NCBI RefSeq assembly: GCF_000143415.4
Contig: NW_003314295.1
Span: 504,125 to 568,124 of the forward strand
DNA length: 64,000 nucleotides
From: Selaginella moellendorffii
Taxonomy: Eukaryota; Streptophyta; Lycopodiopsida; Selaginellales; Selaginellaceae
Direction of reading: 5' to 3'
The notes under the pieces were generated by a model. It was not told the DNA's origin. It did not search any database and saw only the letters and a program-made list of their open reading frames with translations. This document shows, one piece after another, positions 30,915 through 41,790 of this stretch; the stretch's first letter is position 1, and each line of letters begins with the position of its first letter. The position numbers and the translations under genes are program-made.

Positions 30915-31555
30915 TTAGAAGCCACCGATCAAGCTCCTGTACGTGATAACGTTCGGCTGGACGCCATTGCCAACCATCTCCTCCAGCAGCTTGTAAGCCA
31001 CCGTCGGCTTCCCAGCTCTGCAGAACGCGTCAATGAGAGCGGTGTAAGTCACCACGTTGGGCTGGCATCCCCGCTTGGCCATTCGCTTGAGAACTCTGCG
31101 CACCTCCACCAATCTTCTGACTTTGCAGAAACCGTCGACCAGGCTTGTGTAGGTATACACGTCCGGAGAGCAGTCACTGGCAACCATCTCTTCCAGAAGC
31201 CTCTTGGCGTCATCCACCAGTCCAGCATTACAGTATCCTTCCACTAGTGTCGAGAAAGTGACGATGTCGGGGAGGACTGCCTGCTTGTATGTGATAACAT
31301 CTGGGTTGCAAAACTTGGCCTTCATTTCTCCAAACAGCCTGTTCGCTTCTGGCACCCTTCCCAGCCTTGCAAAGTCCGTCAATAAGTGTGTTGTAGGTGA
31401 TGATATCCGGAAGGCACCCTGTTGCTGTCATCTCTTCCATCAGCAAAAGTGTGGAGTCTACCCTGTTGGCCATGCAAAAGCCATGGATCAAGCTGTTGTA
31501 AGTCACCACGTTTGGCTCAATGCCCCAGACTATCACTCTCATGATAATCTGTGGA
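30915..31555 (-). pseudogene. P-class PPR fragment joined to gag element, inverted
   Basis: On the minus strand from about 31545 to 30915 it encodes the same PPR segment as the start of the fragment at 21711, beginning at the identical junction (MRV-x-VWGIEPNVVTYNSLIHG). A frameshift near 31380 and a deletion near 31290 break it. Upstream on the minus strand (31560-32152) lies the gag element, exactly as in the plus-strand copy, so junction and fragment were duplicated together. Confidence 0.85.
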
Positions 31556-31559
31556 AGAT

Positions 31560-32152
31560 GAAGCTAGGGCTGTGTTGTTTGCAAGTGGTTGTCCTTGGAC
31601 TCACTGTGGTCACTAGAGCCAAAGTTCTAGATGGAGTTTTAACACCTCACAATGTTGTGTATATTAACTTTGCATTCCTCACACCACCAGTGATACCACT
31701 AATTTTCAATTTATATCCTAAAAGATTATAGCTCTTCCACAAGCTTCTTTTGTTATTGGGTTTACTGCTACTCAATGCTCCTTAAGCTCATTGAGTGCTA
31801 CACTATGGGCATCTTGTCCTTAACGACATGTGCTAGCTTGGCAATAGCACATATTTGAGCTTGGAAGCTTGGCAAGAGTGGATATTGTGATGCATGCCAA
31901 GCTCAAAGAGTATGTCCTTTATCACCTTTAATGCATGGCCAAATGTTATTTTGCAAGCTTCATATTGGCACTTGAGGACTTTACATTGTATTTCAAGTTT
32001 GAGTCCTTGGATGAATGCTAACACCATGGGCTTCTCATTTGCTATCAACCTTTATAACAAGCATGCACACCAATGCTTCTTAAATTGGATAGTGTAGTTA
32101 TTGATACCCTTTTGTAGCATTTCCCAAAATTAAAACAGTTTATGTAGAGTTG
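31560..32152 (-). mobile_element. AT-rich gag retroelement, copy B, distal part
   Basis: Minus-strand continuation of the element at 41460-39455, cut by the Gypsy insertion. It encodes a gag-like stretch (EKPMVLAFIQGLKLEIQ, then HALKVIKDILFELGMHHN) at 32048-31833 that matches the decayed plus-strand sequence near 21200-21365. Confidence 0.65.
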
Positions 32153-33115
32153 TGTTGTGAATGTGATTTCGGGTATTGAAAAATACTTGTTAGCTAGTCC
32201 TTATGGGCACTCTTTCCTTACTGCCATGACACCAGGAGGTCGGTACTACTGGTCCCTTTTATGGTCTCCACCCAAGCTAGTTGAGAAACTGATCATCGCG
32301 TGTGCACTTGACCAGATGAGCATAAGGACGGAATTCTTACATGCTATTTGTCAAGCATACTTGACTTAGTTAGAGAAACTCATTTGTTGACTTGCACTTG
32401 TTAGTGTTGGAAACCCCCGCGATATTGAGACTAGTCCCTCAATATTCGCTAAATGATAGATTACCGTGTTTGCCAAACACCCTCGCTATCATGCCCTTTG
32501 TGTTAGTCTCATTTTGGTCCCAAGTGCTATTTATGGAAAGTGTTTAGATTAGCTCATTTGGTATATCTACGGAATGTAGAGATCGGCCTGAACACAATGG
32601 TGTTCGTCCCGTGTCCAAATTCGCAATCTATCACCATTCCATATTTAGTAAGTTTTGGACTTGTCCCAGAGACTAACTTCTGGTACTAAGAGAGGCTGGG
32701 GGNNNNNNNNNNNNNNNNNNNNNNNNNNNNNNNNNNNNNNNNNNNNNNNNNNNNNNNNNNNNNNNNNNNNNNNNNNNNNNNNNNNNNNNNNNNNNNNNNN
32801 NNATGTATAGTAGGGATAGTGGTTGGAATGCATGTCTGACCACCTGAGACATTAGTTTGGCTCCCACTGGGTTGTGTCACTCCTTGTTCTGCATTCGGCT
32901 TGGGTCTAAGCCCAAGCTCCACGCTGTTCTAGTTGGTGGGGTATCTTCCTCTTCGCGTTAGGCCACCGGTATGCCAAAATTGTGTCAGACTCCGTCTGAC
33001 ACCATTTTGCATGTAGGTGCTGGATACGAGGAGATGGTGCTTGTGGGATTGTACTGAACCCTCGCTTCGTAGCGCAACAGGCTTGGAGTTTGGCTCCAAA
33101 TTCAGGTGCACTACA
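32153..33115 (+). repeat. 5' LTR of Gypsy element 1 (contains assembly gap)
   Basis: It begins TGTTGTGAATG and ends CACTACA. A run of 100 N (32703-32802) stands where the 3' LTR has 51 nt containing G-runs; corrected length would be about 914 nt, equal to the 3' LTR. Confidence 0.9.
32703..32802. other. Assembly gap (100 N)
   Basis: Unknown bases. By comparison with 39091-39141 the true content is probably about 51 nt including two G-runs. Any translation across it is artificial. Confidence 0.99.
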
Positions 33116-33117
33116 TT

Positions 33118-33128
33118 TGGTATCAGAG
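33118..33128 (+). other. Primer-binding site for initiator methionine tRNA
   Basis: TGGTATCAGAG begins 2 nt after the 5' LTR, the standard plant initiator-Met primer site. Confidence 0.85.
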
Positions 33129-33306
33129 GAATTGTCTCAGTGATTCCTATCCAACTTTTGTTAGGTTTTCTGACTCAAGTTGCATATATAGAGACTTTTC
33201 TAGTAGATCAAAAACAACCTGTGTAGGATTAGTTGGATAGCACCATTCGGTAAGAACATTGTAAGCATGTTCAGTTACTGATACAGGCATGCATGCAACT
33301 AGCAAG

Positions 33307-34530
33307 ATGGTGAAGAGGAACCGTGCTGATGACACTGAAATCTCTAGACGGGCGAATTGAGAGGAGGAAACTCCTACTAGAGATGCTGCAAAAGAGGTTG
33401 AGGTTGAGTCAGAAGAGGAAGAGTCAGATGCTACAGCATTGCAGCGTATGAGGCAGCTAAACCAGCTAAGCCTAAGCAACCAGACTCCTCTTCGAGTTTT
33501 GAGGACGATGAAGTTTTGCAGCCGCTCCCTGTTGCACGAGTTTCAAAGTTCAAGCCTCCAAAACCACCCAATTTCAGAGGCATGCGGGACTATCAAGTTT
33601 TGGAAGACTAGGTCTACGATATGGAAAACTATTTCATAGTGGCAAACGTAGATGATTGTATGAAAGTTGCATGCGCGCAATCCTTTCTCACCGATCATGC
33701 CAAAACTTGGTGGCGCCAGGTGTGTGCTGAAAAAGGGCAGACTAGAAGTTGGACCAAGATGCGGTCTCGCATCCATAAGGAATACCTACCGGATGATCTT
33801 GGTCTGAGACTTTGTGCGGAGCTGCGGCGGTTAAAGCAGCGAGGGGATCTCATGCATTACGTTAATGCGTTTGCTCAGAAGCACATTATAATTGCAAATA
33901 TGAGTGACGAAGATGCTCAGAGTTATTTTCTGGAGGGTTTAAGTTCATTTTCTCGCAATGAGATTTTGAAGTTTAAGCCGAAGACGTACCTAGAGTGTAA
34001 GGAGGCAACACAGCAAGTTGCCTTTAGTCACTCGCTCATGGAATAATATCAGCAACCGTATGCTGGTAACTCGGATAAGAATAAGAATTTTAGGAATAAA
34101 CAAGGTGATCGGAAATAGAGGGTGGAAGGTAGGTTCCGCTCTGGAGGCTCACAAGCAACGGTTAACAAAGGTGGTGGTGGTTGGAGACCACCAGCAACTT
34201 CTTCTGGTCCTAGGCCCTCTGTTCTTCCTCCTGGTGGATACAAGCAATAGCAACCTACAAAACTTGCTCCTAGTGGAATGGGTAGTGTGGGTCATTTCTT
34301 CCATTGTGGAGAGTCGGGACATAGGTCCTCGGAATGTCCCAACAAGCATAAGACAAGATCTCGTATTAATGTCATGAGGGAAGATGGTGGAGGTGAAGCT
34401 GAAGGAGTTGACGAGTTGGTCAATGCAGACTATGAGGAAGAAGAGGTGAGTAACTTTCGTTGCTTTCCTCAAGCTTTTCTTGCAGTCAATGCAAACACTA
34501 ATCCGTTGATGTATATGGTAAGCTTTGTCC
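33307..34530 (+). pseudogene. gag region of Gypsy element 1
   Basis: It starts near the ATG at 33307 with an acidic N-terminus interrupted by stops. The clearest part is 33621-34046, a retrotransposon gag domain (HAKTWWRQV, then LCAELRRLKQRGDLMHYVNAF). Near 34290 a zinc knuckle has lost its first cysteine (FFHCGESGHRSSEC instead of C-x2-C). Not functional. Confidence 0.8.
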
Positions 34531-34544
34531 ATGGACACTGAATC

Positions 34545-36122
34545 TGAGTGATGATTGACATGGGAGCTACGCACAACGTGATATCTGAAGACTTAGTTAA
34601 GTTGTTAGGATTGAATGCTGAGAAAATGTCGCCTATGCACTTCCGGTTTGCAGAAGGTGGGCAAGTAGCCAGAAAGTTTGTGAGTGATGTTCCAATAAAG
34701 ATATCCAAGTGAAAAGAAAGAGTGGACTTGGTAGTGTTGTAAATACCAGATTTTTAGATGGTGTATGGTATGGATTTCTTCAACAAGTATATAAAAGGGA
34801 TTTATGGTGCTGGACAAAGTCGTATCACGTTGAAGTCCGAAGGACGTCTTAATGTGTCCTTCCAGTTGCAAAGGCATTCCTCAAAGGATTGGGATGCTAA
34901 GTTCCTAACTGCGAGGGCCACTCAAAAAATAGCTAAGAGGGGATGTCGGACCTTTTGGGTTCAAGTGATGGAAGCTGAGAGTGTTAGTGACTCAATTCGA
35001 ATCGGTGATGGGGTTGATCTTGTACCACAGAAGATATTGGAGTTGTTGGCGCGGAATCAAGATATTTTCCCGAAGGATTTGCCACCAGAGCTACCTCCTA
35101 GCCGTGAGGTTGATCATCGAATTGAGGTTATTTCGGGTTCTAAACCACTTACGAAAACTCCGTATCGATTGAACATCAAGGAGATGGCTGAACTCAAGAA
35201 GCAACTCACAGAGCTTCTTGACAAAGGTTATATCCGACCAAGCAAATCACCTTATGGAGCGCTGATCCTTTTTGTTATGAAAAAGGATGGAACCATGAGG
35301 ATGTGTATTGACTATCAGGCATTCAACAAGATCACGGTTAAAAACAGTTATCCTTTGCCTCGCATTGATGACTTGTTTGACCAACTCTTAAAGGCTAAGT
35401 ATTTTACGCAACTTGATTTGCAGTCCAGGTATCATCAGATACGGGTGGCGGATCAAGATGTGGAGAAGACAGCCTTTAAGACTCGGTATGGATCTTATAA
35501 GTTCCTTGTCATGCCATTCGGGTTATGCAATGCTCCGGCAACGTTCAGCACTATGATGGATAGAATATTTGGAGATTATTTAGACACATTTGTTGTCTTA
35601 TATATCGACGATGGTCTACTCTTCAACAAAACGTTGGAAGATCATTTGAAACACTTGGAGCTGGTGTTTCAGAAGTTGCGCAAACACAAACTGTATGCTA
35701 AGGAAAGTAAATGCGCTTTTGAACAATTGCGCGTAAACTTTCTCGGATATATAGTTGGTGGTGGCATAATTGAGGTTGATCCAAAGAAGGTGGAAGCCGT
35801 GAAGTCCTGGGAAGTCCCGACCACTGTATCAGATGTTCGTTCCTTTCTCGGTTTGGCGGGATACTATCGTAAGTTTGTCCGCAATTTTGCAAGAATTGCT
35901 CTTCCGTTGACTGAGTTGACGAAGAGTAGTATTCCGTTTCATTGGACACCGGCTTCTCAGCGTGCTTTTGTACGGTTGAAGGAGATCTTGACTACGGTTC
36001 CTGTTCTTAGGATCCTAGAGCTTGATAAACCATTCGAAGTGCATTGTGATGCATTTGGCTATGCTATTGGTGCCGTGTTGCAGCAAGATTGTGACAAAGC
36101 GGTTGGTGTTACGGTAAGGTGA
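34545..36122 (+). pseudogene. Protease-reverse transcriptase region of Gypsy element 1
   Basis: The protease motif is changed to DMGATHNVI (usually D-S-G-A/T) and followed by stops near 34710-34760. From 34758 a long open stretch of 454 codons encodes reverse transcriptase (ITVKNSYPLPRIDDLFD, KTRYGSYKFLVMPFGL, active site YIDDGLLF) and the start of RNase H (HCDAFGYAIGAVL). A stop at 36120-36122 ends it. Confidence 0.88.
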
Positions 36123-37403
36123 CATGGTTGTCCCGTTGCGTTCTATTCCAAGAAATTGGATGAAACTCAACGAAGATGGCTAACGCATGAAAAAGAGATG
36201 TTTGCTATAGTGTCGACCCTGGAACACTGGAGACACTACTTGGGTGGACACACCAAGGTTTATACAGATAGTAACACACTAAGCTACTTTGCTACGTAGC
36301 CTAAGCTTATGCCGAAGCAGGCTCATTGGCAAGAGAAGCTTGCTAGATATGATATTGAAATTATATATAAACCTAGTAAAGATAATATTGTTTCGGATGC
36401 ATTGAGTCGTGAGGCTCAGTTCCGGGCAATATCAACAATCAGTTCGGACTGGTTAGAGGATGTTCGGGCTTCATATGGAAGTGATCCATTGGTGAAGGCA
36501 ATCTTAAGTCGTGCGGGGTTGTTGAAGCAGAGCCCTGGTAGCAAAGCAGCGAAAGTTGTTAGTCGCACTAATGTGACGCTTCACTTCTCAGTTCAGGATG
36601 GGCTTATATTCTATAAGCAAGAAAGATTGTATCTTCCCTCTAAGGATCTACAGCAGTTGTTTCTGCGAGAACATCATGATGTTCCAACAGTGGGACATGA
36701 TAGAAAGCAAAAGACTCTAGCTTCATTGAAAAAAGGGATTTTTCTAGTCTGATATGGAAGGTGATGTAGCGGATTATGCCCTATATGCCAGCAATGTAAG
36801 CGCAAAACTAAGAAGCAGGCTGGAAAGTTGTAGTGCATTCCAGCACCGGCATGGCCATTTCAGAGTGTGACACTTGATTTCATCACTTGCTTGCCGAAGT
36901 CTAAGGGTTATGATACTTTGATGGTGGTTGTGGATCGGTTGTCAAAGATTGCACACTTCATTCCAACTGTAGGAATAGTAAATGCGAAACAAGCAGCAAA
37001 GCTCTTTTTCCATGAAGTAGTGCGGGTTCGTGGTCTCCCTAAAGAGATGATCTCGGATAGAGATTCGAGATTTATGGGGAAGTTTTGGGGCACACTGTTC
37101 CAATTATTCAATACCAAGTTGAAGTTTAGTATGGTTTATCATCCTCAGACTGATGGGCAGACCAAACGTGTGAATGCTCAAGTTAAGGATTATCTGCGGT
37201 ACTATGTCGCGGCAGACCAACGTGACTGGGTTGAGCATTTGGACACAGCAGAAATCTGTTATAACAACACATTTCACAGCGCTATTGGCTATTCTCCATG
37301 GGAGATGCTGCAAGGGAATGCTCGTGGGGTCCCTCAACAGATTGTTGTACCGAAACCAATGTCCGAAGTGTTGGTCCTAGCTGTTGAGACTTATGTGGAG
37401 TAG
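36123..37403 (+). pseudogene. RNase H and integrase region of Gypsy element 1
   Basis: RNase H residues continue to about 36420 through a stop at 36298. The H2C2 zinc region (REHHDVPTVGH) is near 36670. The integrase core at 36867-37403 keeps both aspartates (TLDFI, SDRDSRF), but the catalytic glutamate is lysine (DGQTKRVN for DGQTERVN). Several in-frame stops. Confidence 0.85.
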
Positions 37404-37502
37404 CTACGCCACAATTAGTCTAGAGCTACTGAGGCGATAGGCAAAACTCAGGATAGGTATCGACGTGATAAGGATTAGCATCGTCGGGATGTATCTTATC
37501 AA

Positions 37503-37931
37503 GTGGGAGATCAGGTGTGGCTATCTTCCCGGAACTTGAATATTAAGGGTTCTTTGTCTCGGAAGCTCTTGCCGAGATATGTTGGACCCTATCGGGTGCT
37601 AAAACGCATTAGTGATGTATCATATTGGTTGGATCTACCTGCGGAGATGTCCAATGTTCATAATGTATTTCATGCCAATTTATTGGCTCCTTACACTATG
37701 GATGTTGAGTGTCACGTGGAAATTCGTCCACCGCCAGAAGTTGTGGATGGTGAACCTAAATACGAAGTTGAAAGCATTCTGTCATGTCGCCGGAAACGTG
37801 GTGGTCGTGCGAAGGAATATCTAGTTAAGTGGAAAGGTTACCCGCCTTGTGAATCAACTTGGGAACCTCTTAGTAATCTTACCCATGCTCGTGAGCTTGT
37901 CACGGAGTATGAGAATAGTAATAAAAACTAA
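37503..37931 (+). pseudogene. Integrase C-terminus and chromodomain of Gypsy element 1
   Basis: GDQVWLSSRNL is followed by a chromodomain (EVESILSCRRKRGG, YLVKWKGYPPCESTWEP), which marks the element as a chromovirus and would target insertion to modified histones. Confidence 0.9.
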
Positions 37932-38540
37932 TTTTTGTAAAAATCTTGTAATAAATCTTGCAAATCAATAAAGTAATATATTTCTATCAATCAAAGTGTC
38001 GTTTCTCTTGTTCGTTCATACTTGGGTCAGTTTTGGCAGGTTGACTTCGGCATTTCGGTGCATGGGTCCAATCCATAACCATGGGGATAACTATTATAGA
38101 TTGATCACAAGTCCCCGCCTCTCTCGATAACTCACTTTTGAAAAGGGGCGTGGTCGTGTAAACAATTTAATCTGCCAGTTTATAATAGTTGTCTAAATCT
38201 TCCCAACAGGGTTGATTTCTTGCTCAGTGTGAAGTTGGGCCTCTAGCCTTCTCCCTATGTCCCTGTGGGCAGGGATGTATCATTCCTTTGTAAGCCGAGT
38301 GGTACTTGGAGTAGCAAGGGTGGCTAACTCTGTTAGTCATTTCTTTGTCGGTGACGGCCGGAGGGTGTCTGAGTCTTAGTGTCTTTGGATATAGAGGAGA
38401 GGTCGTTCTATAACTCATTTAAGTTGGTGTGTTTCCCATATAGTGTGCTTTCCGTTTACTTTCGGAGTTGTTTCCTTGATGGTTTGCAAGACTCGGGTCT
38501 GCATTGACGAAGACGTCGATCTTCCCAAAGGGGGGGAGAG
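37932..38540 (+). other. 3' untranslated region and polypurine tract of Gypsy element 1
   Basis: Non-coding. It ends in the purine tract AAAGGGGGGGAGAG (38527-38540) directly before the 3' LTR, the plus-strand primer. Confidence 0.8.
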
Positions 38541-39454
38541 TGTCGCGAATATGACTTCGGGTATCGAAAGATACTTGTCGGCCAGTCTTTACGGGCACTC
38601 TTTCCTTACTACCACGACGGCAAGAGGTCAGTACTACTGGTCCCTTTTATGGTCTCCACCCAAGCTAGTTGAGAAACTGGTCATCGCGTGTGCACTTGAC
38701 CAGATGAGCATAAGGACGGAATTCCTACATACTATTTGTCAAGCATACTTGACTTAGTTAGAGAAACTCATTCATTGACTTGCACTTGCTAGTGTTGGGA
38801 ACCCCCGCAATATTGAGACTAGTCCCTCAATATTCGCTAGATGATAGATTATTGTGTTTGCCAAACACCCTCGCTATCATGCCCTTTGTGTTAGTTTCAT
38901 TTCGGTCCCAAGTGCTATTTATGGAAAGTGTTTAGATTAGCTCATTTAGTATATCTACGGAATGTAGAGATCGGCCTGAACACAATGGTGTTCATCCCGT
39001 GTCCAAATTCACAATCTATCACCATTCCATATTTAGTAAGTTTTGGACTTGTCCCAGAGACTAACTTCTGGTACTAAGAGAGGCTTGGGGTGAAAGCCCA
39101 AAGCGTGTGTCCCTCAACAGGGGGGCTGTGGGGGGTTCCAAATGTATAGTAGGGATAGTGGTTGGAATGCATGTCTGACCACCTGAGACATTAATTTGGT
39201 TCCCACTGGGCTGTGTTGCTCCTTGTTCTACGTCCGGCTTGGGTCTAAGCCCAAGCTCCACACTGCTCTAGTCGGTGGGGTATCCTCCTCCTCGCGTTAG
39301 GCCACCGGTATGCCAAAATTGTGTCAGACTCCGTCTGACACCATTTTGCATGTAGGTGCTGGATACGGGGAGCTGGTGCTCGTGAGATTGTACTGGACCC
39401 TCATTTCGTAGTGCAACAGGCTTGGAGTTCAGCTCCAAATTCAGGTGCGCTACA
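38541..39454 (+). repeat. 3' LTR of Gypsy element 1
   Basis: 914 nt, TGTCGCGAAT...GCGCTACA. In the first ~270 nt it differs from the 5' LTR at about two dozen positions, nearly all transitions, indicating an old insertion decayed largely by C-to-T change. Confidence 0.93.
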
Positions 39455-41460
39455 AGTTATTAGTCAATTTTCTCAATTCCAAATCATTTGAAGAACTTAT
39501 CAATCATTGTAGAAAATGACTATCATTCATTTGGAAGCAAGAAAGATGCCCAATCTGCTACTCTTGTTTTCAAGGATCTCAGGAATAATTTTTGGGACAA
39601 AGCATCTTTAGTGATCTTGTTGTATCGTAAGTAAGTTTGAAATTGATCAATGTTATTATGAGCCAAAATACTTGATCTAAGATAGAACTTTAAGAGGTCC
39701 ATTGCCCTATAAAGAATATAAATAGTTGCCACTATTGGTGTAATGTTTTGATTGTTCTCTTCTTTGAAATCTATTCTAGACGATGAAGACTTACTTACTG
39801 AGAACACCATTTAGTAATTAAGCTGACATATAAGCCTTAAAAATTCCTCTAAGTTATATGTGTGTAAAGAGGAGTTTATATAACAATAACACTTGACCAA
39901 CAGGTATGAATAAGCATCAAACTTCTAAAATGTGCCAAATGCCAAAATTAGGTACTTGCTTTGATGCTGGTCTAGAGTTTGGAGAGCTCAATTACAAATT
40001 TTTATGTTTGCTAGACACTCAAGGATTTTAAAATCATTCTTTATAACACTTATAACCTCTTATACACTCACTATATACTAAATGTTGTTTTCCATTCAAG
40101 TAAAAGCTTCTCAATCAAAAGAGATGATTAAAATAAGGCATGAAATAGCTATATATACTCTAAGGCACTAAAATAAACCATAACATAATGCAAGGGATAA
40201 GTATATAAGGAAAAGTTTTTAAACTTTAAACACACCAAATGTTTTAAGGGATGAAGCCTAAAGCTAAAAAGAAAAGACACTTAAACTTTTTGCATACTAC
40301 TCTAAAAATCATGAAACCAAACTTTAAAAACATGTATAACAGTTTTGTATGAAAGATAAACCTAAAAATTTCACTTAAATATACTTAAAACACTCACTAA
40401 AATTAGCAAACACATAACCGGATGAGAAAATATAAAGATCTTACAGTTCTAAAATCTTATTCTAGGGCTCGCCAAAAAGCTTTATCCAAGATTTATTTAG
40501 CCATGTAAGAAAGATCCATCTATATTACTCAAAATTGTGTGAGAATGCCCTAAACTTTTTTTACACTCTAAATAAAAGAACCCAAGTAAAAAGCTTTATA
40601 AATTACTTGATAAAACTCACAGTTGAAGATCTATTGTATATCAAACTCTTGAAATGAGTATTACACATATCATGAATAAAAATTATTTGCATGTTATGCT
40701 CTAAGAATGGAATTGAGAAATTTGTGATATTAAAATAAAGTGCTCAACAAGATTTAAAAACCCATTAGCTCCATTGCTTAATTTAATCAGCAACTAAGGG
40801 GCAAAGAGGAGAAAATAACTATTCTTAGTTTAAAAAAGAAGAAAATTCAAGAAATCCTTAGAATTTAAACATGGTACCTAGAATCTTACAGTTGGGCACA
40901 CTTATTCTTACTCCATCACCACAATGCAAATCTTTTGAGAATTTGCCCTAAAATTAAAAAAAAAATGAGATTAAATCTTGAATCTTGGACTCGGTCTTGA
41001 ACTCAATTTCAAATTTGGTCTCGAACTTGATTTCGATCTCGGACTTAATTTCATCCGATGAACTATTTATCATTCCAATCATGATTTTAAAGATCCTTTA
41101 ATTTATAGGGAGTTAATTCCTTATACATTCTTCTTCCTTTCCATAGTGAATGACTTTTAGATGACATTTCAAAACACTAAAACTAAGTGTGAATATTATG
41201 GGTATTCTCCCCACCTCCAATTACATGGCTAGATTGAGGTTTTGATAAACCATATAAAGTATTTAAGCAGATAGTGCAACCCATAAGAGTATTGAATTTA
41301 ATCTCTCAAAGGAATTATAGCTAACTTTTAAATATTTCACCAAATTACTCTACTTATCCATCAATGTTTACTCTAGCTTTAGACTCTTTAATATTTTAAT
41401 TATCACCCATTATATAAGTATAATATTCCTTAGTCATATTAGTTTTTCTAGAGTAATCCC
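39455..41460 (-). mobile_element. AT-rich gag retroelement, copy B, proximal part (inverted)
   Basis: Reverse complement of the repeat at 19590-21060. It encodes the gag-like piece at 39810-39523 (ILYRAMDLLKFYLRSS, LFLRSLKTRVADWASFLLP). Its outer end at about 41460 directly abuts a remnant of the P-class PPR gene. Otherwise non-coding. Confidence 0.65.
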
Positions 41461-41479
41461 TAGAAATTTACTAAACCCA

Positions 41480-41635
41480 GCTCGGCAAAGCCATGGAAGT
41501 TTTGGAAGAGATGACACTCTCAAGGAAAGGCAGGCCAAATGTCGAGGCTTACAAGGCGGTAGCGAGAGAAGGGAGGCATGAAGAGGCAAACGTGCTCGCG
41601 GACGAATTACTTGGTAACAAAGGCCAGTAAAAAGA
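41480..41635 (+). pseudogene. P-class PPR C-terminal remnant (block 3)
   Basis: About 50 codons matching the end of the intact PPR (LGKAMEVLEEMTLSRK, then ADELLGNKGQ stop), with a 12-nt deletion, preceded immediately by the AT-rich element. Its 3' flank matches the UTR of the intact gene. Confidence 0.85.
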
Positions 41636-41790
41636 GATTTGTAATCACATATCCTGAATATTGTGTGAATACTATAGATGTTCTCCTGGGATGTTTCCTA
41701 AGGCTTTCACAGAAATAGAGTTTAGTTTCAATTTGCTTCTAATTTTATATATAAGGCCCTCTTTCAGAGTTCACTTAGGACTCTTCTTTC

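Larger units (their letters stand above)
32153..39454 (+). mobile_element. Gypsy chromovirus LTR retrotransposon 1 (decayed, complete outline)
   Basis: An LTR pair (32153-33115 and 38541-39454, both TG...CA), an initiator-Met tRNA primer site, gag, protease, RT, RNase H, integrase and chromodomain in Gypsy order, and a polypurine tract. It is nested in the inverted AT-rich element: AGTTG before and AGTTA after fit a 5-bp target duplication with one change, and the uninterrupted site can be seen in copy A near 21100. Multiple stops and frameshifts make it inactive. Confidence 0.93.

Noticed and set aside
32645-32922. Proteins spanning the N gap
   Set aside because: Translations through unknown bases inside an LTR are meaningless.
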